Assembly: GCA_002170485.2 (NCBI GenBank)
Contig: NHDZ02000159.1
Coordinates: forward strand, 1 to 20,044
DNA length: 20,044 bases
Origin: MED660 sp002691025
GTDB taxonomy: Bacteria > Myxococcota_A > UBA9160 > UBA4427
Direction of reading: 5' to 3'
Position 1 is the stretch's first letter; every line of letters starts with the position of its first letter. This document shows positions 15,014 through 20,044 of this stretch, in pieces. The notes below the pieces were generated by a model. The model had not been told where the DNA came from and made no database searches. It saw only the letters and a list, made by a program, of their open reading frames with translations. Both the position numbers and the translations under genes were made by a program.

Positions 15014-16154
15014 GCATTTCCTCCACGATCCGGGCGACATTGTCTTCTGCCTGTTGACCCAGTGATTCACGAACGGCCGCAAACGCCCTCCGCTGGGCAT
15101 CCCGCTCCGTCCCTTCCATCAGTGACGCAAGGGCTAGAGCCAGCGCGCCAGGCTTGGCCTCCTGCTGCAGATACTCGGGCACAATCGACTTCTGGGCGAG
15201 TAGATTCGGCATTGCGAGCCACGGAATACGAAGACTCCGTTTCAGCACTGCGGCTGTCAACGGGTGAGCGCGCCCCATCACGACCATGGGTGTATCCAAC
15301 AAGAGAGCTTCCATGGTGACCGTCCCGGGCTTGACGAGAGCCACCTCTGAGGCGCGAAGCACGCAGAGCGTCTCGTCATCGACGAGTCTCACGTCCAACG
15401 CCGCGGGAAGACCGGCCTCCCGTACCAGGGTTTCCACCCGCTTCCGTTCAATCGGTGAAGCCAGCCCCAGAACGAATCGAACCGTCGGAATCCGCTCATG
15501 CAGGGCACGGGCTGCTTCCAACATGACCGGAAGATGGTATTCCACTTCGTTCCTACGACTCCCGGGCAGGAGTGCCACGCATGGGCCACCCTCTTCGACA
15601 CCAATCCGTTCGCGCGCTTGCTCGGGCGAAGTCGACTCCAGGAAATCGTGAAGCGTATCCACCATGGGATGACCTACGAACTCAGCGCGAAGGGGCGTGT
15701 CCGCCCAGGCATCCACCTCGAAAGGATGAATGACAGCCAACCGATCCACTCGGGCGGCCAATTTCTTCTTCCGGCCCGGCCTCCAGGCCCAGACCTGGGG
15801 CGCCACGTAGTAGAGAATGGGCGTCTGGCCCTGTCTCTTGACCCTTCGCGAAAAGGGCAGATTGAAACCTCCTGAATCAATCAGGATCAGGAGATCGAAC
15901 TCCTGCTCCGCCGCCGCAGTCATGCGCCGCCAGACGCGAACAATACTCCGGAGCCTTCCGGCAAGTTCAAGCAGTCCCCCGACGGCCAGATCGGACTGAT
16001 CGGCCAGGATCTCCACACCGGTCTCCCGCATCCGGACCCCACCGAGGCCGGACACCTCGATATCCGGGATCCGCTCTCTCAGAACACGGACGAGTTGCGC
16101 CGCGTGTCGGTCACCGGAGGCATCCCCGGCCGAGATCAGGATTCTCCGCCTCAC
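14994..16154 (-). CDS. lpxB: Lipid-A-disaccharide synthase
   Basis: A 386-residue GT19 enzyme, peripheral to the inner membrane, joining UDP-2,3-diacylglucosamine and lipid X into the lipid A disaccharide. Motifs: ILISAGDASGDRHAA (5-19, where E. coli has GEASGD), LLILIDSGGFNLP (88-100), YYVAPQVWAWRPGRKKKL (115-132), FVGHPMVDTL (159-168), LLPGSRRNEVEYHLPVM (195-211) and LVKPGTVTMEALLLDTPMVV. In IDSGGFN the position of E. coli Asp98 is glycine; related families often have PGFN here, so it is not read as inactivating. Starts with GTG inside a GTGA overlap with the oxidoreductase gene. Length is typical. Confidence 0.96.
   Translation of the reverse strand: MRRRILISAGDASGDRHAAQLVRVLRERIPDIEVSGLGGVRMRETGVEILADQSDLAVGGLLELAGRLRSIVRVWRRMTAAAEQEFDLLILIDSGGFNLPFSRRVKRQGQTPILYYVAPQVWAWRPGRKKKLAARVDRLAVIHPFEVDAWADTPLRAEFVGHPMVDTLHDFLESTSPEQARERIGVEEGGPCVALLPGSRRNEVEYHLPVMLEAARALHERIPTVRFVLGLASPIERKRVETLVREAGLPAALDVRLVDDETLCVLRASEVALVKPGTVTMEALLLDTPMVVMGRAHPLTAAVLKRSLRIPWLAMPNLLAQKSIVPEYLQQEAKPGALALALASLMEGTERDAQRRAFAAVRESLGQQAEDNVARIVEEMLESASA
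15019..15024 (-). promoter_or_regulatory. Ribosome binding site that decides the waaA start
   Basis: GGAGGA on the minus strand, 5 bases before the TTG at 15013. It lies within the end of lpxB and is the strongest Shine-Dalgarno in this part of the operon, which is why the TTG is preferred over the upstream ATG at 15040. Confidence 0.65.
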
Positions 16155-17128
16155 CCCAGCGGGTCGAAGTCAGGACCAGCACTGCTCATGCTGATCGCCT
16201 CATTGACGCGAATGGCAGTCCGAAGAGCACCCAGACCATTCAAGGCATCCACGGCGGGGCGTGTACGGGTCCGCATTGCATCGACAAAAGCGCGCAATTG
16301 AGTCAGCAGCGCATCGGATCGATTCACATCCATTTTATCGAAGCGAAGCGACTCGCCACTGGCCACAGAGGCCTCATCCCGGCTCGCCACGACGCCGGTC
16401 TGATTGAGGAAATCCGCGGAGAAATAGCCGTCGGGTTGGAAGAACCGGATCTTGCGCATCGGGTTCGGGGAGACACGACTGGCTGTCAAACTCGCCACAC
16501 AGCCTCCGGGATAGACCAGACGCGCATTCGCCACATCGGCCGTCGAGGTCAAGACGGAAAGCCCTACGGCCTCGATCCGCTCCGGTTCTTCTCCGATCAA
16601 TTGCTGGATGATGTCCAGATCATGGATCATCAGATCACGCACCACATCAATATCCGTAGAGCGCGCTGTAAATGGACCGACCCGATACGCCTCGATGAAA
16701 TGCGGCTTTCGAAAATGTTTTTGGATTACACCCATGGCCGCGTTGAACCATTCAAGGTGACCCACCTGAAGGAGTCGCCCTCTCGCTTCAGCCAGGCGTA
16801 GGAGTTCCTCCGCCTCTTCAAGGCTCGACGCAATGGGCTTCTCCACCAATACATCGACACCGGCCTCAAGAGCATCCCGGACCACAGCCAGATGCTCTGT
16901 GGTCGGAACCGCAACAATCAGCCCATCCAGACCCGGCAGCATGTCCCCGACGCTTTCGAAGCCAGGAACAGCGAAACGCTCCGCGGCCCTTCGGACCTTC
17001 CGAGGATTGATGTCGGCCACACCGACCAGCTGAACTCCGAGATTCTCGGATTCCAGCTGCACCAGTTTTTCGGCGTGAAGCGGCCCCATATACCCCACAC
17101 CTGCCACACCGAATCGGAGTTTCCTCAC
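16151..17128 (-). CDS. Gfo/Idh/MocA family NAD(P)-dependent oxidoreductase in the lipid A operon
   Basis: A 325-residue Rossmann-fold oxidoreductase acting on a sugar or sugar nucleotide. NAD(P)-binding motif FGVAGVGYMGPLHAE (6-20), acidic VADINPRK (37-44), AVPTTEH (73-79), the family's VLVEKPIAS (93-101), QVGHLEWFNAAM (121-132) and the catalytic-region DLMIHDLDIIQQL (165-177, H169). It overlaps lpxI upstream and lpxB downstream by GTGA, so it is made with lipid A enzymes. In Acidithiobacillus the Gfo/Idh enzyme GnnA, with the aminotransferase GnnB, makes UDP-GlcNAc3N for amide-linked lipid A. A GnnA role is a hypothesis only, because no aminotransferase gene is in this window. Start GTG. Confidence 0.88.
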   Translation of the reverse strand: MRKLRFGVAGVGYMGPLHAEKLVQLESENLGVQLVGVADINPRKVRRAAERFAVPGFESVGDMLPGLDGLIVAVPTTEHLAVVRDALEAGVDVLVEKPIASSLEEAEELLRLAEARGRLLQVGHLEWFNAAMGVIQKHFRKPHFIEAYRVGPFTARSTDIDVVRDLMIHDLDIIQQLIGEEPERIEAVGLSVLTSTADVANARLVYPGGCVASLTASRVSPNPMRKIRFFQPDGYFSADFLNQTGVVASRDEASVASGESLRFDKMDVNRSDALLTQLRAFVDAMRTRTRPAVDALNGLGALRTAIRVNEAISMSSAGPDFDPLG

Positions 17129-17991
17129 GACGTAAGCTTCCCTTCCGAGCCGACGAAAGCGGCTTCCTCAGATTGCCCTACCGCCCAGACCGCAGTCTGA
17201 TTCAAATCCCCCTGCTCCACCATCTCTTCTCGATTCAGGACCACGGTGGCCCCGGCCTCGATGGCAAGAAGCGAGGGCGACTCCCCCTTTAGCGGCTCGA
17301 GGGTACGCGGACCCACGGCCGGCATATCAAAACGAGGATCCTGATCCCGGGCCGCCAGCTTGATGACCGTCAGGCCCCCTCCGGCACACTCGATGGCGCG
17401 CCGGATCGTGCGGTCCGTCCCTTCGGCCGCCTCCACGGCCACCACGGACTGGTCCTTGACGACAAGGCACTGACCAACGCCTGCCTCCGCCAGTTGACGC
17501 GCAATCGGCCAGCCATAGGCAAGGTCCGCGCGCTGGCGATCCGTGGGAAGGACTCGACCCAAGGCCCCTTCCTGCGCGATCAGATCGGGGGCATATTCCG
17601 TCTGCGGACGAAGAGAAAAACCTTCGCTTTCAAGCAAACCCGCGATGGCTTTCATGAGGGTCCGGTCACTTCGCCCCTCCAGATTCTGGAGAAATCCATC
17701 GGCACGCGCGTCCGTTTCCAGCGTGTCCTGCCGAGGACTCGTCAGGTGCGTTTTCTCGATCTTGCCCGCCAGGACCAGGGACTCGACTCCAGCCTCACGC
17801 AGATCCTGGAGAACCGCATCCACTTGACCCAGATGATGCCAATGACATTCCGAGGTGTACTCGGAGAGATCGGGCCGAGTCAGACCATGAAAGCCCACCG
17901 CATGGACTCGACAGCCCCTGCGAGAGGCCGCCGAAGCGATTTCCTGGGGAAAATAGCCGTCGCCTGCGATCAGACCCAATAGTTCTGACAC
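17125..17991 (-). CDS. lpxI: UDP-2,3-diacylglucosamine pyrophosphatase LpxI
   Basis: A 288-residue enzyme of the LpxI (former DUF1009) family, which hydrolyses UDP-2,3-diacylglucosamine to lipid X and UMP in bacteria lacking LpxH. Family segments: LGLIAGDGYFPQEIASAA (5-22), SLVLAGKIEK (71-80), SDRTLMKAIAGLLESEGF (108-125), CLVVKDQSVVAVEAAEGTDRTIRRA (175-199), and KLAARDQDPRFDMPAVGPRTLE (211-232), which carries the conserved acidic residues near the active site. The ending IEAGATVVLNREEM also fits. Starts with GTG at 17991, with a clear GAGGAG at 18000-18005, 8 bases upstream. It sits between lpxA and lpxB as in many non-enterobacterial genomes. The 128 bases upstream show no convincing promoter or gene. 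Confidence 0.95.
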   Translation of the reverse strand: MSELLGLIAGDGYFPQEIASAASRRGCRVHAVGFHGLTRPDLSEYTSECHWHHLGQVDAVLQDLREAGVESLVLAGKIEKTHLTSPRQDTLETDARADGFLQNLEGRSDRTLMKAIAGLLESEGFSLRPQTEYAPDLIAQEGALGRVLPTDRQRADLAYGWPIARQLAEAGVGQCLVVKDQSVVAVEAAEGTDRTIRRAIECAGGGLTVIKLAARDQDPRFDMPAVGPRTLEPLKGESPSLLAIEAGATVVLNREEMVEQGDLNQTAVWAVGQSEEAAFVGSEGKLTS

Positions 17992-18119
17992 CCGACTCTC
18001 TCCTCGCCCCAGATCCTGCCGCGAATCGACACGGCGCCAATCCTACACCATGTCGAGGGACGACTCTCGTCTCCAGCGAAGAAGCCCGACGGGCCGCTCA
18101 AGCCGACGGGTATGCGAGA

Positions 18120-18896
18120 TCAGCGGCAAAAACCCCGCTCGGATTTCTGGAGAAAGCCCAGGAGGTGCTCGATTTCGGGATGCCCCGCACAGTCGGGGGT
18201 CAATTGCCTTGTGGCTTCTTCCAGCCTGAGCCCAGAGCGGAAAATCGTACGAAACGCTCGTTTGAGGGCCAATTGACGGTCTCCGCTCACCCCTCGGCGT
18301 CGCAGCCCGATGTCATTCAAGCCCACGAGCCGCGCCCGATCGCCCGCCACGAGTGTAAACGGGGGGGCATCCAAGGAGAGCTTGGCCCCCGAAGCCGCCA
18401 TCACATTCTCACCCACCCGGCAGTGTTGATGGATACCGGTATAGGCTCCCAAGACCGCAAAATCTTCCACCACGACGTGGCCCGCAAGCCCGCTGAAACT
18501 GGCAATTTCGCAGTTCGAACCAATTCGACAATCATGGCCGACATGACTCGCGTTCATGAACAGGTTGTGATCGCCAATGAACGTGCAGCCTCCACCACCG
18601 ACCGTGCCCAGACTGATGGTGACGTGCTCCCGGATCTCGTTCTCGCACCCGATTTCAAGACGCGTCGTCTCACCCACATGCTCTCGGTGTTGCGGCGCAC
18701 ATCCGAGGCACGCGTGAGACGAAATCCGGGTTCCTGAACCCACGCGGGTGCGACCACTCAGCACGGCGTGAGGTCCGACGACGACGCCCTGCCCCAACTC
18801 CACGCCCGCACCGACAACCGCAAAGGCTTCGACCCGTACGTCTGAAGCGAGTTCAGCAGCGGGATCGACCACAGCCGTGGGATGGATCTCAGCCAC
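18120..18896 (-). CDS. lpxA: UDP-N-acetylglucosamine acyltransferase
   Basis: A 258-residue left-handed beta-helix acyltransferase catalysing the first step of lipid A synthesis, from UDP-GlcNAc and a hydroxyacyl-ACP. Hexapeptide repeats run from about 2 to 185. Family motifs: IHPTAVV (4-10), GCAPQHREHVGETTRLEIG (65-83), IREHVTISLGTVGGGG (88-103), SHVGHDC (117-123, catalytic H121 equals E. coli H125), LAGHVVVEDFAVLGAYTGIHQHC (137-159), LVGLNDIGLRRRG (190-202). The helical C-terminal domain follows. At the place of E. coli Gly173, which limits acyl chain length, there is Ser169. GTG start 6 bases after the ompH stop. lpxD and fabZ, which often stand between ompH and lpxA, are absent. Confidence 0.96.
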   Translation of the reverse strand: MAEIHPTAVVDPAAELASDVRVEAFAVVGAGVELGQGVVVGPHAVLSGRTRVGSGTRISSHACLGCAPQHREHVGETTRLEIGCENEIREHVTISLGTVGGGGCTFIGDHNLFMNASHVGHDCRIGSNCEIASFSGLAGHVVVEDFAVLGAYTGIHQHCRVGENVMAASGAKLSLDAPPFTLVAGDRARLVGLNDIGLRRRGVSGDRQLALKRAFRTIFRSGLRLEEATRQLTPDCAGHPEIEHLLGFLQKSERGFCR

Positions 18897-18902
18897 GCGG
18901 AC

Positions 18903-19424
18903 CTACTTCTCTTTGTTGAATTGCTCGATCACGACATCCGTGATGTCCAGGGCTTCCTTGTAGTAGAGAACACCCGGTGCACCCCGGATCAGGATCAGCG
19001 AGAACCCCTGATCGCGCCCGACTTCATTGACTGTCAGCTGCAGCCTCTGCATCAGCGGCTCGACCAGACGCTGCCGATCCAATTGGAGGCGGTTCTCGAA
19101 CTCGGATTGCTTGAGCTTCAGCTGGTTCTCGAGTTCGGTGATATCAAGCTGCATCTCTCGCAGCTTCTCGGGGCTGAGGACCACGCTCTTCTTCTGGTAT
19201 TCCTCTCCCAGAGACTGATAGCGTTCCATCAGCGGCTTCATGTCGAGTTCCGCCTCGCGCATCTTCCGCTCAAGCTCCTCACGAGCCGCTTTGCCTTCGG
19301 CGGTCGCGCCAATCGCCTGGTCCAGGTCCACGAAACCGATCTTTGTATCTTCGGCCTGGGCCGTCATGCCCAAACCCAGAACCAGCATCATGATTACGGC
19401 TGCTCGCCAGATATTCCTAGTCAC
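18903..19424 (-). CDS. skp: OmpH/Skp family periplasmic chaperone
   Basis: A periplasmic chaperone that holds unfolded outer-membrane proteins for the Bam complex; about 173 residues. A signal peptide is clear: basic start, hydrophobic core VIMMLVLGLGM (10-20) and probable cleavage after TAQA (24). The mature protein starts with KIGFVDLDQAI (family motif), has a long charged coiled-coil (about 45-135) forming the tentacle, and ends with a GFSLILIRGAPGVLYYKEALDITDVVI block typical of OmpH proteins. The GTG at 19424 is preferred because AAGGAG at 19432-19437 is 7 bases upstream; the GTG at 19430 is almost on top of that site. Lies between bamA and lpxA, the classic neighbourhood. Confidence 0.93.
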   Translation of the reverse strand: MTRNIWRAAVIMMLVLGLGMTAQAEDTKIGFVDLDQAIGATAEGKAAREELERKMREAELDMKPLMERYQSLGEEYQKKSVVLSPEKLREMQLDITELENQLKLKQSEFENRLQLDRQRLVEPLMQRLQLTVNEVGRDQGFSLILIRGAPGVLYYKEALDITDVVIEQFNKEK

Positions 19425-19431
19425 TTCCACT

Positions 19432-19437
19432 CTCCTT
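19432..19437 (-). promoter_or_regulatory. Ribosome binding site that decides the ompH/skp start
   Basis: AAGGAG on the minus strand, 7 bases before the GTG at 19424. The alternative GTG at 19430 begins one base away from it, too close for normal initiation. Confidence 0.6.
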
Positions 19438-19471
19438 GAATTGTCACATTGCTCCCGACGCCCGAAATGGG

Positions 19472-19496
19472 CTCAGGAAAAAGGCAGACTCCTGAG
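19472..19496 (-). other. Perfect 7-bp hairpin between bamA and ompH
   Basis: CTCAGGA (19472-19478) and TCCTGAG (19490-19496) form a 7-bp stem around an 11-base loop, starting one base after the bamA stop codon. A smaller GCCC/GGGC hairpin (about 19459-19471) follows on the minus strand. There is no T tract, so it is not a classical intrinsic terminator. It could stabilise the bamA 3' end or set different amounts of the two products. Confidence 0.4.
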
Positions 19497-19497
19497 A

Positions 19498-20044
19498 TCA
19501 CAGGCCAAATCCGCCCACAGAAAACTCGAAAACCGGACTTTCTTCGTACGACCTCGGATCCACCGGAAAACCAAGAACCAGCTGCAGGGGACCGAAGGGG
19601 GAGAACCAGAGAACTCCGCCGCCGTAACCGTAGCGCCACTGGGTCACATCGAACAAGTTCTGCCCCTCGTAGAAGGCATTACCGCCGTCCACGAAAACAA
19701 CGCCCTGGAGGCCAATGGCCTCCGAGATACCGAATCTGTATTCAAAACTGGTGGAGATGAAGGAATTACCGCCCACCACATCCGTTTCGAAGATATCGGC
19801 AAAATCCTCTTCATTCTGGGTATTCAGCTGGTTACAGACGCCATTCCCGTTGCCCCCGGCGAATCCCTGATCATCACAGACCGCAAAGTATTGGCCCGTC
19901 GAGGAATCGTACTCCGCCCGGGTGCCCAGAGGGTGAAAGAGAGTGCCTTCGGGAAATTCCGTGCGCCGGAGCATGGCCCTTCGAGGGCCCACCGACCGGG
20001 CCCGATAGCCACGAAGCTGGAAGGGCCCGATGCCGCCGATGAAA
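19498..20044 (-). CDS. bamA: Outer membrane protein assembly factor BamA, C-terminal beta-barrel part, 5' end beyond the window
   Basis: The last ~181 residues of an Omp85-family barrel that inserts beta-barrel proteins into the outer membrane. The right edge enters at FIGGIGPFQLRGYRARSVGP, matching the GG...RGY motif of the conserved L6 loop. A long loop with two cysteines 14 positions apart (in YFAVCDD and GVCNQ) follows; E. coli BamA also has a cysteine pair in L6. Next come the usual VVGGNSFISTSFEYRFG strand and VVFVDGGNAFY, then GYGGGVLWFSPFGPLQLVLGFPV and the final strand FEFSVGGFGL. The terminal aromatic of the beta signal is followed by two extra residues (GL). The POTRA domains would lie outside the window. 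Context (ompH, lpxA next) favours BamA over TamA. Confidence 0.92.
   Translation of the reverse strand, partial: FIGGIGPFQLRGYRARSVGPRRAMLRRTEFPEGTLFHPLGTRAEYDSSTGQYFAVCDDQGFAGGNGNGVCNQLNTQNEEDFADIFETDVVGGNSFISTSFEYRFGISEAIGLQGVVFVDGGNAFYEGQNLFDVTQWRYGYGGGVLWFSPFGPLQLVLGFPVDPRSYEESPVFEFSVGGFGL

Noticed and set aside
14994..16154. LpxB possibly inactive because the E. coli Asp98 position is glycine (IDSGGFN)
   Set aside because: A glycine at this place (PGFN) is, to my knowledge, common in LpxB proteins of other phyla, and the remaining motifs are intact, so it is taken as normal variation.
17992..18119. Promoter or small gene in the 128-base gap before lpxI
   Set aside because: TAGGAT- and TCGACA-like hexamers occur but not at workable spacing; a repeated CCCGTCGG does not form a good hairpin; no small frame with a ribosome site other than that of lpxI.

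Overview
The window comes from a Gram-negative (LPS-bearing) bacterium with fairly high GC content. It is almost entirely an envelope-biogenesis region: outer-membrane assembly, lipid A, Kdo and heptose core genes, next to a housekeeping block (yicC-remA-gmk-rel). The single bifunctional Rel-type enzyme, the RemA-family gene upstream of gmk and the use of LpxI rather than LpxH all argue against Enterobacteria-like gammaproteobacteria. They fit deltaproteobacteria-like or FCB-like lineages, but sequence reading alone does not fix the taxon.

Layout, right to left. Minus-strand operon A (20044 to 12690): bamA C-terminal part, ompH/skp, lpxA, lpxI, a Gfo/Idh/MocA oxidoreductase, lpxB, waaA, lpxK. 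From lpxI onward the genes overlap by 4-20 bases, mostly as GTGA junctions, so they look translationally coupled. Operon A ends tail to tail with a plus-strand pair, lptF plus a KdkA/WaaP-like Kdo kinase (10781 to 12693); the two stop codons share a CTAG. From the divergent region at 10668-10780, minus-strand operon B runs leftward: waaC, waaF, a GT2 glycosyltransferase, the heptose-7-phosphate kinase hldA (rfaE1), yicC, remA, gmk. A promoter-like sequence follows gmk, then rel, a WaaE/KdtX-like GT2, and finally an AlkB-type membrane diiron hydroxylase that runs off the left edge.

Together the genes cover much of lipid A and inner core synthesis. LpxA adds the first acyl chain, LpxI makes lipid X, LpxB condenses the disaccharide, LpxK phosphorylates it, WaaA adds Kdo, the KdkA-like kinase may phosphorylate Kdo, and WaaC/WaaF add heptoses supplied through HldA. 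LptF exports the product and BamA/OmpH build the outer membrane. lpxC, lpxD, fabZ, lptG, hldC and rpoZ are not in the window.

No RNA genes, mobile elements, CRISPR arrays or prophage signs were seen. No gene-free stretch exceeds 300 bases; the longest are 1389-1556, 17992-18119 and 10668-10780. I found no clearly new multi-gene system. The points most worth checking are the oxidoreductase embedded in the lipid A operon, the 5' end of waaC, the C-terminal extension of AlkB, the lptF-kinase pair, and RemA in an LPS-bearing organism.
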